Below, piece after piece: positions 46,599 through 58,647 of a stretch of 64,000 nucleotides of DNA (positions are counted from its first letter, which is position 1; the number at the start of each line of letters is the position of its first letter). Where the stretch lies: positions 496,001-560,000 of the forward strand of contig JAHRBC010000004.1 in NCBI GenBank assembly GCA_022702545.1, written 5' to 3'. Origin of the DNA: Phycomyces nitens. Its lineage: Eukaryota > Mucoromycota > Mucoromycetes > Mucorales > Phycomycetaceae. The notes below the pieces were generated by a model. The model had not been told where the DNA came from and did not search any database. It was given only the letters and a program-made list of their open reading frames with translations. A program made the translations under genes and the position numbers.

Positions 46599-49384
46599 AG
46601 GTCAAGCAGACAATGGCAGGGCAGTAAGCTTTATAGAACAATAGATACCAAGGACTTAAAGACAGTCGTTTGTCATTTTACCATGCAAAAAAAAAAGAAG
46701 TTGAGTGATAAAAAGTGTCTAGGAATCATAAATCACCAGCTTTACAAAAAGAAACATTATGATATAAATGATCATACATTATTACGAAAAATTCGAAAAC
46801 GATTACACCATATTGTACAAACTTGTGTGTTTTCCCTGTATTTTGGGGTTATATATATTTTATACACATCTCCAAACGTGGGCGCGGAAATGGCTTTATA
46901 TTTTTGCATGAAGAAAAGAAGAAAAAGAGAATAGAAAGAGGGGTGCAAAGGTGTGGTGAGACAAATCATGGTGAATTACAGGATTTTTGGAAACTTAGAA
47001 TGAATATACCCCTCTAAAATTAGATTACAAACACGATTTACGATCCAGCTGTTTGATACTATCGTTATTTTTGTGTTCAGTTGACCTATAATCAAACACA
47101 CATCTAAATACCATTCATTGTGTTAGTTTTTATAGCAGTGGAGTGACACTGAGAAATTACATTGACCATGTACAAGAAGATTGTGAATAAGAAATTAGTG
47201 TTGATAAGGGAAAAAAATTGCAGAGAAAATCGATTAAATCGGATGCTTGGATACATTCACAGGTACAACAACCTCAAAGAGAGGGGTGTCTTGATAGTGT
47301 CAATCTTGCCCAAAATGGGCCTATAAGAGCCAGATATACAAAACCATCTTTAAGAAGAGAAGGTTGGTGGAATTCCCGTTTTCTGCTTCCAAACCGAGCA
47401 AGCTGTCGAACCATGCGGCTACAGTCTTTGGCACAAGTGTATATTTTTGGATTTAGGATCAAGGAATCTAATTGGTGTTGACTAAAGGGTCCATTTGAAC
47501 TCGCGTAATCATAGAGTTTGAAAAGAAAATTCCAATGGCTAGATACTGTGAGCATATGCTTGTCACTGGATCTGTAGCCAAGGTATAAGACCTATAGACC
47601 AAGGCCTGCTGCAAGTAGACAAGCACAATAAGAGCAACAGAAATAATGAATTCTGACCTTGTTTATTGTTACTTAGATAAAGTATTATCTATTGGATTGG
47701 ATTATATCCAAGGCAAATCCAAAATAGGCTAAAGAATTATATGTATGTATTTCAACAAAACACAATCAGCCCACTGTCCATACAAAAGCCTATACCTTGT
47801 TTCCTCTGAAATTCTTCAAGAATTGTGTTGGTATGTTAGCTATTGGACTGAAATCCAGGTGTTCCAAAACTCTAAAGATCACCCTTGAGGATGGAAATTC
47901 TATCCACGAAAAAAAAAACCAGAGTAGCTGAAAGCAACCTAGTCCTGTACGACACGATCGTTAATTCACTATCACTCAAGAAGACCTTGAGAGATCGAGG
48001 GTCTAGAAAAAAAATAGAATACTTTTTAAACTTATTGTTTCTCTTGTAACAATAATTACTGAATAAATCACAGTGAAAGCAAACCACCCATTTTTATTTT
48101 TAAATAGCTTATCAATGCTTTTAGTGTTGAAAATTCAGATTGCATTAACCCTATCATCAATTGAAGCCTAATTATTTCACTCGATTGATAGTATTTCTAT
48201 AGGCAATCAAGATACTATCTCCAAAAGATTGGTTCTTAACCAATATTACATGTAAATTCACTCTTATTATTCATTTACGCTTTATTTTAAATCAAAATCA
48301 AAGACAATATCACTCTACAAACCATCACAGAGGGGCTTAAAGAATGATTATATTCTACAGGTCACATAATAGAGCCTTTTACAGAGCTGGCCATTCCTGG
48401 ATAAATTAAGAATACCACTATTTGAAGATACGGCTGTTTTTGGAGTAGCTACATTCATTGATTTATTCAATTGATTTTAAATGGTACACAATTTCAGTAT
48501 ATAGCTGGATTCATCATATTCTTTATATTTGTTAATTAAAGAAAGATATATAGAAAACATAATCTCTATGCGTTTACAAGCAGGACTAGTATGCAATAAG
48601 CACACACACAAATAATCCACATCCTAATGTATATTTATTACAATATTAACAAAGCACTTGTATACTTGAAAACCCATTCAAATATCATTAATATTAAATC
48701 ATGTATATATATACTTTTTTCGATATTAAAGAAAAACCACTCGATCAAATCTATAGAGTATCACATAACATCCAGCAAGAATAAATAAAAAATAATAATA
48801 AAGTTGTATTTTACGAGCACAAACAGATTTCTGCAAAGTATTGAAACAAAAAAATCCATTTATGGATGAAATTTATATTTCAAAAATAATTATTGGTATT
48901 TAAAAGTGCGAATTACTGCCAAATCTCTATCTTTTCCTGGGATTTCTAGATTCAGATCCACAACTGATTAATATTATTTATTATTATTATTTTTGAAACA
49001 CAGGACGTTTTAATAAAATGATAATATCTTGGTTTTATTTGTTAATAGTACATGTGTTAGCTACCTCTTTTTTTTAAAAAGAAAATAAGAGTTAAAATCA
49101 AGTATGTAGCCGTATTTGATTTATGTATCTGCATTAGTGAAATATAAAAACGGCTGATACCTCTGGGCAGCATGGCTTTATGGCGTCAACATATCCGAAT
49201 AACAGTAAACAGCTAGTCAAATGTTCTTTTATACATAAAACGATCTTTTAGCTAACATACCAATTTTTACGCTAATAACAGAATCTTCGATCTCACTTGC
49301 TGCAAAAATGAAGTGATGGCAGCAACATTAAACGTGGTAATTCGAATTGGGTGATATTGAAACCAGTGGACAAGATAAAAGGGT

Positions 49385-49391
49385 TATAAAA
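49385..49391 (+). promoter_or_regulatory. TATA-like element before the secreted tryptophan-repeat gene
   Basis: TATAAAA lies only 38 bp before the ATG at 49429, which would mean a very short leader. Position makes it a weak call. Confidence 0.3.
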
Positions 49392-49428
49392 TAAAGATCA
49401 AACTCTAGAGTTTTGTTCTTGATCCAAA

Positions 49429-52400
49429 ATGAAGATGCTCTTATTATTCAAATATTTTCTTGTATACTTGATTCCAATATGGTTTGCAAAGTTTACCTTT
49501 GCTTCAAAGTAAGTACTTTTTTTTCATTTCATAAATCATAATTCGTAAAGTATTATATATCTGCGTATAGCCGAGTACTTACATGTGTTTACAAATATCT
49601 ACAAGTATACCTACACGCAGCGCCAGTAACCCAAACCCCACGGAGCCTGTCCTTAATCAAAAACTGTCTTTGGACTACAAGGAAGCATTGGATACCCTAA
49701 GACTCTGTTCTATCGAACCAGTACATGATAATTGTCAAGATATTCTGGATTTCATTTTGAATCATCAGACATTTCAGCAATTGACAAGCAATACCCAAGT
49801 CGAAGATGCCGATTCTTATCCGAAAGCTCCAAACAGGTACTCAACCAATGTAAGTATTTCAACTAGTCCAGTAAAAATGTTCTAAAGAGTTTCAAGCACA
49901 AACATAATTGCTTTTATATAAAAATATGTCTAATCGATTTCTCTCTAGTATAAAATGCGTAAAGCACTAAAAGGAGTATCTGGCCATACATCTGTTCCAA
50001 AGGTCCAGGTAAGATCTTGACATTGAAATATAGTTTTTACGCTGATGAAACTTTGTTGGGTGCTTACCTTGCTTGTCTTAATACAAAAGGTCAATGTACT
50101 GTCCAAGGCGCAAATAGAATATTCTGGAGATACATATTGTCTTTGTCAAGATCCTGAGCCGGCGACATCCATGTCTTTACAGACAAACAAATTACCAGTG
50201 ACAGAAATACCTGCCAAATCCAACACAGTCCTTTCAGATGCCACTGTTTTATCTACACACAATATACCTGCAAAATCCACAATCAAAGCATATCCAAGTG
50301 GTGTGAATTCATTAGTGTCTTACCCAACTCCACATATCAAAAACTCCAATATAAGTATTTCCCAGATTTTGGCCACACCGACACATGAAGTACCTTTGGA
50401 TCCAGAGGCGTCAGCTAGCCATACAACCACATCATCGATACCCTTTATCCCAGACTTGAAAACAAAAAAGATTGCTTCTACTTTAGCAAATGGTCTATCA
50501 GCGTCAGTTGCACCTAATTCAAGTCATCTTTCTATTGCTACAAAAAAAGTCTTTCCAAGCCAAATCGCCTCGACTGCCCACCCAAGTTTGGAATATTCAG
50601 AGTCCAGCTCTCTACAAAATGATTGTAGTTCTTCCATTGTATCTACAACTCTCTCAAAAATCAATACAGAATCAGCACTCACGCAGATAATCCAAAAATC
50701 AACTCTTTCTACTACATCAAGTGGCCATAGTCATCAAAAGCATACACCACTGGTATCTAAAACTCGTGCAGGTTCTCAATTGACTCGTTTGAGCGAGATG
50801 ACTAGTGAAACAGCCCCAGCTTCTCAGTCAAGCGTATTGCTGACCAAAACAAGTTCTATTGCCTCCAAGAAAAAATCGCTAAATGTCCATCCAAGTTTCG
50901 TGGATATCAAGCAAAGTCCGAGTCCAAAACCAAGGGCTGGTCGATTTAAAGAAAATTCTGCCCTACCGGCCGTTACAATGGTTTCTCGAACAAACATTCC
51001 AGGAAGTAAACTAGTCGGTGTCAAGTCTATTACCTCAGCAGATACAATTTTACCAATGCGAAAATATCCAATTGAGATTTCTTCTCATATCGCAGAGAGC
51101 TCTGATGAAAGTAACCATCTTCCAACTACTACTACAGACGTAAAGGGTACTTACAGTAAGTAATGGTTTCTAAACTTTGATCTGGTGCAGTAAATACTAA
51201 TATATTTTATAAAGATGCCCATTTGCTTTCCAAAAATACGATTTCGAGTACCACGCAGCGTATGATACCAGTAAAGACCTCAGAATTGACGAGTGGACTA
51301 GATTCAAAGGCTGCTGATATTGTGCCCTTGACCACCCTATTGCCACCTCCAAGTCCCTCTAGACATATTGCGAATTCAAAAATAGATCATACTGATTACC
51401 ACAGCAGTTCTTCTCTCATTCCAAAAAGCATACCATCTACACCTACAGCTTTTAAATCCCTTTTATCGACCAGTCTAGCAAGCAATATGAGCCCACCCAC
51501 AAAGACGAAATTACACACTATACAATCTTTATCTACCACTGACGTTCCTCACGTAAAGAGTTCTACACCAGCCACAGCCAATATTGCAGCGCCTTTATAT
51601 AATAAGAATATACTGAAATCCCACAAAGCCCCCCAGGTTTATCCAGCGAGCTTCACTGGTTCACTCAACAATTATCCAAAGACGCATAAAAAACCTTCTC
51701 GACCTACTCGACAAAACACAATGAAAACCAGTGCCCATCTTACAGGTCTAGATACAAAGCCTACATCAAGCTCATATGGCGTATCTGGTAATACTCGGTC
51801 TTTTATATTTACAAAGAGAATAAAGAACCGTGTCCAGGTACCAGGTTTTAAGCTAAAAACACCTATTCAATATGAAACACATACTCTGAGTTCAGGACCT
51901 ATAGGCTCTGGTACAAAAGTAATGGAAACTGGTACCTTTAGTACTCCACAAGTATCACTAGAAATGTCTCCTACACTGCACGCACTGCCCAAAGTGACAA
52001 ATGCTAGAGATATCCTACAAGTATCACCAGTTAAAAAGATAACATCAAAGTCAAGTCCAAGCCTACCTCTTACCACACCAATTGAAAACAACGTTTTGAC
52101 CACACATGGAACTAAAAATACAGAGGATAAACCGGCCATGCCATCTGGGCAGTATATTTCAACGTTTAAAAGTATCAAGGGTAGACCTCGAAACCCCATC
52201 CTATCTACAAGTACATTTTCAACTAAAGCGACCCAGACAAGTGATTCACAAGTAATCGTATCCAAAGGCAAACATGTCCCAAAGTTGGCACCAATATCAG
52301 CTGCTCTCACCAGCCATACAACCTCTGAAATTCAACCCATAACAGCCAGTCCTTTATTGAATATTAAGACCAAGTCAACAAAGACCTCTTTAACCAAGGC

Positions 52401-54108
52401 TGTTCCCAAAAATACTATTGCAGTACATCATTCAATCCCATTGCCTGATCTCAAACAGGTTATCCCTCCAAAACCTATAATACTACCACAATACAAGAAT
52501 GGGATCAACGAGATCAAAGTAGTGGCGCAAGTACCGAGTTATACCAAAGACAAACCAACCATTTCACCAAGTCTAACAAGTAGTAGCCCAGCAAAAATAA
52601 CCATCTTACCACATACCGATAACATAAAACCCGTGTATGATTTTCCAGAAATAGTTCCTTTGAAATTTGACAATATTCTGGTACGAAAGCTTACTGGTGA
52701 CTAAACTTGACCTCACCACATTCTTTATTTTTTTAAAAGCCTCCAAAGATTGCCCCTGTATTGGAACCTCCTCACGACAATCCCGAGACTAAAATAAATA
52801 AAGTAAGGAGAAGAGAGATGAAGTGCTTCAAAAAAAATTATTTACATGTTACTTTTTAGCCACATATATTTGTTGCTCCTATAAACGTCAATAAAGCTAG
52901 TACTATAGGCAACACAGGGCCCAAAAACATTCCACCTTATGCTCTTGCACCGGTTTCTACAACCAATCTGGTCTACAAAGACAGTCCTGCAACATTGGTT
53001 AAAGATTATGTATGCTTTAGAAAGCACCAATAATGGTTATTTTTATAGAACAAGTTATTGACGTATATACATCATTTAGGCAACTCACCCTACCTCTTTA
53101 ACTGAACATGTAAACCAGTACACATCCATTGAGACTCTAAAGGTAAGAAAAACAGACACATTGTTTCGAATGTTCGCTAATGGGTTTTACTAGACAATCG
53201 GCACAAATCCAATCGATCCAGGCTCAAAATATCTTACGTATTCGCCCAAAGTTAACACTGTGAGTATATATAATATTTGACAAATTGCATAAAAGAAGCT
53301 AATATTAATATATACTTTTTAAAAATAAAAGGTCGAGGGTATAGTTCCAGTATTAAATAATGCTATATATCCCAGCTTGAAATCAACCAACATCATAAAC
53401 GAAGCTGATATTAAGAAATGGGGTATTTGGAAAGAATGGAAACAAGACAAGGGAGGGGATACAGACGATGATTTTGATACGTGGAAGGAATGGAAAGAAT
53501 GGTGTGATGAAAATGAAGATGAAGATGAAGATAACGACGAAGACGAAGACGAAGATGATGATGATGATAACGAAGATGATGATAATGACGACGATGAGGA
53601 TGAAGAATATATAGACAAAAGCGGTGGATATGACGATAATGATGCCAAATCATGGACCGATTGGAGTAACTGGAAAGACTGGTGCCAAAAGAATAATTTA
53701 CAGGAGAACCTTGGGGAGGTCTGGAAAGAATGGAAAGACTGGAAAAAGCAAACAAACAGGAATACTAGCCAACAAGATTCCATGAATCCCCAGAATTCAT
53801 GGGACAATTGGAAAGATTGGAAAGATTGGTGTGCTGAAAATGACATGGAAGGTTCTGCCCAAGAGTGGAATAGTTGGGAATTATGGAAATATGAAACAAA
53901 ACAAGACATATATACAGAGAACGATGACTTGGAGGAGTCTTGGAACGAATGGAAGGAATGGAATAGCTGGTGCAAAGAAAACAACATTGACTTGACAGAG
54001 ACACCAGGTTTTGAAAGTTTAGAACACAAAAAACTTATCGAGAAACAAACATGGGAAGCCTGGAAAAAGATGAAATCAATTGTAAAGAGTGGTACTGAAA
54101 AGGAGTGA
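49429..54108 (+). CDS. Secreted Ser/Thr-rich protein with acidic Trp-repeat C-terminus
   Basis: Ten exons: 49429-49508, 49606-49849, 49949-50008, 50090-51155, 51215-52680, 52740-52802, 52860-53009, 53080-53142, 53194-53259 and 53332-54108; 1344 aa. All junctions are GT-AG and the sum divides by three. The N-terminus is a signal peptide (MKMLLLFKYFLVYLIPIWFA). A small helical region with Cys follows, then YCLCQ and about 850 residues rich in Ser, Thr, Pro and Lys, like a heavily O-glycosylated or disordered stalk. Exons 6-9 are short and bounded by phase-0 introns. The last exon has an Asp/Glu run (53503-53630) amid repeats with Trp every third residue, often closed by Cys: WKEWKEWC, WTDWSNWKDWC, WDNWKDWKDWC and WNEWKEWNSWC. 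I recognise no family. No C-terminal anchor is seen, so it is likely secreted or wall-associated. The one-gene model rests on phase and composition. Confidence 0.7.
53482..54063 (+). repeat. Tryptophan-triplet protein repeats
   Basis: Trp codons recur every 9 nt in seven clusters starting at 53482, 53653, 53722, 53800, 53866, 53941 and 54052. Four of the clusters end in a Cys codon directly after the last Trp (53503, 53683, 53830, 53971), followed in three by a short acidic or amide run (DEN, AEN, KEN). The W-x-x-W spacing would put the Trp side chains on one face of a 3-10-like or alpha helix. Confidence 0.85.
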
Positions 54109-54520
54109 AGTGTTAATAGATTGTAATAAAATATATGTATAATAAAATATTAGATTGGAAATATTACATGCAAACATATCAGAGTAAACTGGCTTTAAGG
54201 CACTAGAGTTATTTGACCATCATTTGGCTTGATTTTCTTCTTCTTCAAAAAGTGTATTCACCTTGTTGTCTTGTCTAACAAGTAGTTCATAGTAGATTAC
54301 AAGATCTACTGTAGAGCCTATTTATTAAAGACACTAGTGCATAATGTCATTTCTTTAACACTTTTGTTGCCTAGCATTAAATCTCCAGGCCCAAGGTGAA
54401 TGAAAATTACAACACAGGTCAGACAGAAACTCAGGTCCAAATTTGACACCTGTTTTTTTTCCTTCTTCTGCAGGGCAAAAGATTGACAGGGTCAATAAAC
54501 CTTGAAATCTCACTAACAAG
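54109..54520. other. Intergenic spacer
   Basis: AT-rich, with a CT-rich stretch at 54450-54475 ahead of the seryl-tRNA synthetase start. No gene seen. Confidence 0.4.
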
Positions 54521-56126
54521 ATGCTTAGAAATTGTTTGCGCTATCGTTCAATTGTCTCAACAGACAAAATTCAATCATGTTACAAAAGTATAGCAATGCG
54601 GTCGATGCATTCATCCCAAGTTCAGAGAAACACGGATGCCGATGAGGTGCATCGGATTCCACCTCAACTAAACTACAAGTATCTCGCTGAAAATGCAGAA
54701 GCAGTTGAAGAGAACATGAAAAAGAGAAATTACGATGGAAATGCTGCTCAGTTGCTCAAGCAGCTGTACCTCTCCCAAATCCAAAGCCTGTCAGACGCCG
54801 AGAAATTCAAAGTTCAGCGCGATGAAGTGAATAAACAGATCCGATCGGCAAAGAGCAAGGATGAACGTCAGATTTATATTGAACAAGCAAAACAACTCAA
54901 AGAACAGCTCAGAATAGCAGAAGAAAAGGCGTCTGCAATTGAAGCTGAAATGGTCACTCAGGCCTTAATGATTCCCAATGACACTCACCCTGATGTCCCA
55001 ATCGGCCCTGAAGAGAATGCCAAGGTTCTCAAGATCGTGGGCGAAAAGAGAACCGAAAAGTATCCTCTGTTGGATCATCTTACGCTGATGGAGCGCCTTG
55101 ATCTTGTTGATTTCCAACAGGCTGCTCTCGTAACAGGCTCAAAGTTCTTTTATCTCAAGAATGCCGGTGTCTGGCTAGAGTTTGCATTGATCCAATACGC
55201 CATGGACAAGGCTGCCAGCCGTGGCTTTACACCCATAATTACCCCAGACGTAGTAAGGACCTCGATTGCATATGGCTGTGGATTCCAGCCTCGTAAAAAG
55301 GAATCATCCCAAATATATGATATCTCGACAACCAGCACTGTCAATACAACTACACCAAAACTGTGTTTGGCAGGCACGGCAGAGATCCCGCTTGCTGGAA
55401 TGTATGCTAAAAAGATGATTAATGAAGACGAACTTCCCAAGCGCATGGTTGGATTTGGACGCGCTTTCCGTGCAGAGGCTGGACATGGATCGGCAGAAGA
55501 GAGAGGTCTTTATAGAGTCCATCAGTTTTCAAAAGTAGAGTTGTTTGCAGTAGCAGCACCTGGACAGAGTGACGGCATCCTTCAAGAGTTTAGAGAATTG
55601 CAAGAGGAACTGTTCACTGAGCTCGGATTGTGCTTTAGGTATTTTCAGGCCAAAGTGTACATTACCTTTTTTTAAACAAGAGATTTTTGTAGAGTGCTTG
55701 ACATGCCAACAGAAGAACTGGGTGCAAGTGCATATAGAAAATATGATATTGAAGCATGGATGCCAGGAAGAGAGACATGGGGAGAGGTAAATATAAATAT
55801 CAAGACAATTTCTAGGGCTAGTCGTCAACTGAAATTCCTGTTAGATTTGCTCGACATCAAACTGCACCGACTACCAAACAAGACGCCTGGATATCCGATA
55901 CCTCTCTTCTCAGTTCAAAGAGAATGTTGGACCCAAGGATGTTAGAGTGCCATGGCACATTAAAGAGAAATGGGTCAACTATTGCCATACCCTGAATGGA
56001 ACAGCAATGGCAGTCCCCAGAGTGATCATTGCCCTGGTTGAGACCTATCAGCAAGAAGATGGCACAATCAAGGTACCAGAGGTGCTACGAAAATGGATCC
56101 CTGGACAGCCCTGTATTTTAAAATAA
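54521..56126 (+). CDS. Seryl-tRNA synthetase, mitochondrial type
   Basis: Three exons: 54521-55638, 55693-55786 and 55845-56126; 497 aa. It charges tRNA-Ser with serine. The first ~40 residues are basic and hydroxylated without acids (MLRNCLRYRSIVS...MRSMHSSQVQR), a good mitochondrial presequence. The long antiparallel coiled-coil arm that grips tRNA follows (about residues 60-145). The class II core shows LCLAGTAEIPLAGMY, motif 2 (GFGRAFRAEAGHGSAEERGL YRVHQF) and motif 3 (LNGTAMAVPRVIIALVE), with SNCTDYQTRRLDIRY before it. The exon 2-3 join (GGA GAG|ATT TGC) was chosen because it restores this conserved block; reading through gives a stop. Dual targeting is possible, but no second SerRS is in the window to compare. 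Confidence 0.92.
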
Positions 56127-56347
56127 ACATATATATATATATATAGAAGCACCACTTAAAAAGCATATATCATCTTTTATAATTGATCTACTTTGCAATA
56201 TAATCCCAAGAACAAAACTCTCTTTATGAACAAGGTCCGTGCACCTGAGACACACGAGGTGCATCTAGCTATCCCAACTTGTCCCCGCCCTCGGTCCTTT
56301 GTTCTTTGGTGTGACTTTCAGGCCACCTCCATCTTGTGCTCTTACCA

Positions 56348-57659
56348 ATGAAAGTGACATTTGAAGAAAACAAGCAAACCAAGGTAATCTCGCCATTCTG
56401 ATTCTAATTCCCAACCCCATTCATGCCTCTGATTCAACTTGGTTGAATTGCCAGACAGTTAAGAATGCAGAGGTTGCGTTTGACCTGAATGCCATGCTGG
56501 CCCAAGAAATCGAACACCTAAACAGAGATAGCCCAGAGGATCGCAGAGTCAAAGAGGCAGTGATTATGGAAAAGGCAGATCCCAATAAACTCAGAACTGA
56601 TGACGATAGTGATGATAGCTCATCAGATAGTGAGATTACGGCTCCCCCACGCCGTGAAAGACGTCGCTATTACTATGAAGATGACGAGTATGAAGATGAT
56701 CTGGCGGTGCGTGATCCCGAACTTTTCAAGATCACAGAAAGCAACCGACAGATTATCCTTGAAGACATGCCAGCCGAAGAAGATACGAAACCCGTAAAAC
56801 AGTTTAGAAGACCTCTTGAACTCGTGTTCTCTGAACCACCAGTGACCATTACAGAGGCTAACCGTATTATTGTCACCATGACCTATGGAGCCTCCAAGAG
56901 TCATGTTACCAGAAAAGCAAGAAAGTACTTGATGGCATATGATGGTGGAGAGGAGAGCAAGTATGCTATGCACTGGGCAATGGGCACTATGCTGCGTAGT
57001 GGTGATGAAGTTCATGTTGTGAGCATAATCAACCTGGAAGATGTAGAGGATATGGACGAGGATGAGAAAAAGAGGCTCTGGCAAGAGGTAGGAATGATTG
57101 GCCAGGTGTATACGGGAGCCATGGATGACTTATATGTTTGCAGATGGACCGCAATTCAAAGACACTGATTTCCAACGTCCGATCAGTACTCGGAGACATG
57201 CTGTTGCACAACATCAAGATTGTTCTTTATACCATTGCTGGACCAACCAAAGAAGCCCTTATGAGTGTGGTAAAGAGCTATAGATATTATGTACAAAGCC
57301 TCTAAATCAATAAGCATATAGATCAGCGAAACCCCATTGACGATGGTTGTGTGTGGATCCAGAGATCGTGGATCTCTAAAGGGGTAAAACAGAGATGGGT
57401 GATGGGTGACTGATAAAAAATATATGTGACTGATTACTGACACTATGTGTCCAGGATGCTGATGGGAAGCGTCTCTACCTTCTTGGTCCATAATTCACCT
57501 GTGCCTGTATCTGTGGTGCGTCCCCAAAAGACGGAAAAGAAGAACAAGAAGAAGCTGACTGCAGCTCAGAAATTGAGTCAGAGTGTGCGCAATGGCCAAC
57601 TCAAGGTGGACGAAGCTGAAGGGGCCATTCCAAGTATCAATGGACATGATGGAATCTAG
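56348..57659 (+). CDS. Universal stress protein (UspA) domain protein
   Basis: Five exons: 56348-56383, 56455-57087, 57144-57269, 57322-57383 and 57455-57659; 353 aa. The N-terminal ~170 residues are acidic and Arg-rich, with a DDDSDDSSSDSE patch and RRERRRYYYEDDEYEDD, likely disordered. The USP fold follows: KYLMAYDGGEESKYAMHWA opens strand 1, EVHVVSIIN is the next strand, and the nucleotide-binding signature VVCGSRDRGSLKGMLMGSVS carries the G-x2-G-x9-G-S spacing of ATP-binding members. The end has a Lys-rich tail (KTEKKNKKK). Fungal USP proteins of this layout are poorly characterised stress-linked factors. The exon 3 donor is uncertain: GT at 57270 or, in the same phase, 57291 (adds seven residues). 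Confidence 0.82.
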
Positions 57660-57792
57660 TCTTGTACTCAAATATATACTCTTTATACAATGGATTTAAA
57701 TATTCTGTACCTTTATTACCTTGGCTTTTTATTACTGCCTGGTATTAAAATTGGGTTGGAATGTCAGTCACAATACCCCTTCTTTCCACATC

Positions 57793-58316
57793 ATGACAAA
57801 GGTTATCGTACCTCCTCAATACACTGACCATGTCCATCCTTGGGAAGAGATTTGCCATTTTGTGGGTAGGTCTTTTTTAGGATGATGAGGATGAGGATGA
57901 GAAAGGGCATTGACATTGACATTGTACTAGTGACCAACCAAATCACGTTGCTTCGTCGTAATAGGACCGACGAAGAGGTATACCGTCAATGGTTGACCGA
58001 GACCCTTCCAAAGTACAATAGCATTGAGGATTATCTATTGAAAGAAAAGCTCCATTTTTCTGATTCTGTTGATGGAAAGCCTAATGTTATTATCTTGCCA
58101 AATGACTTTCCATACTCTGTGGATCCTGGCATCAAACACATCTTGCTGTGGTCCCAGGCACCATTGAGTACAGAATATGTAATCGAGTTGTTGGAAGAGA
58201 ATTACGGAAGCAAAAAGTGGGAATGGGTGTATTTTGTGAACCCACCAGAGACCCAGAGTGTTCGGTTGTTGCCCCACGTCCATGTATTTATGCGGCCCCG
58301 TACTCATACAATTTAA
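57793..58316 (+). CDS. DUF3605 family protein
   Basis: Two exons, 57793-57865 and 57931-58316; 152 aa. The core LPNDFPYSVDPGIKHILLWS, followed by an acidic helix (YVIELLEENYG) and FVNPPETQSVRLLPHVHVF, matches DUF3605, a small fungal family that includes the N-acetylglucosamine-induced Gig1 of Candida. The reaction, if any, is unknown. The conserved His residues (HVHVF) and NPP motif are present. It sits 134 bp after the USP gene on the same strand. The phase-1 join (G|TG) restores the frame. Family assignment is from motif memory. Confidence 0.75.
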
Positions 58317-58647
58317 TCTTTATTTATATATATAAATATAAACCTTATATATTACATGCTAATTTATTGAGCTTGATATTGAATAATGACATCCTTGTGG
58401 AATATAACAAGACGTTGACTTGGATCAAAGAGAAATATAAAAAAGAGATGGATAAATGCATAGATAATGAACGTGAACGACGTCATTCGCGTAGGAAAAA
58501 AAAAACAGATGGAAAGAAAGAGAGAAAGAGAGAGATGGAGGGAAATACAAAGTTGCAAAGCCTGTACTCTGAATTTTTGGCTTAGGCTTTTTCTTTCTCT
58601 CTTTATCTCTCTATCTCTCTCTTTCTCTCAAATTTGATCTCTAAACG

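Larger units (their letters stand above)
45628..49428. other. Gene-poor, AT-rich region, 3.8 kb
   Basis: No recognisable gene; the longest ORFs are under 100 codons and lack domains. It includes an (ATT)n microsatellite at 46569-46596 and many homopolymer runs. Confidence 0.5.

Noticed and set aside
50045..52704. Two separate genes at 50.0-51.2 and 51.2-52.7 kb
   Set aside because: Both ORFs end a few bases after good GT donors and are linked by a short intron in matching phase, with the same Ser/Thr/Pro-rich composition, so one gene is simpler.
58385..58585. Lys/Arg-rich ORF after the DUF3605 gene
   Set aside because: Low-complexity purine-rich DNA (GAAAGAGAGAAAG) explains it; the first ATG frame stops at once.
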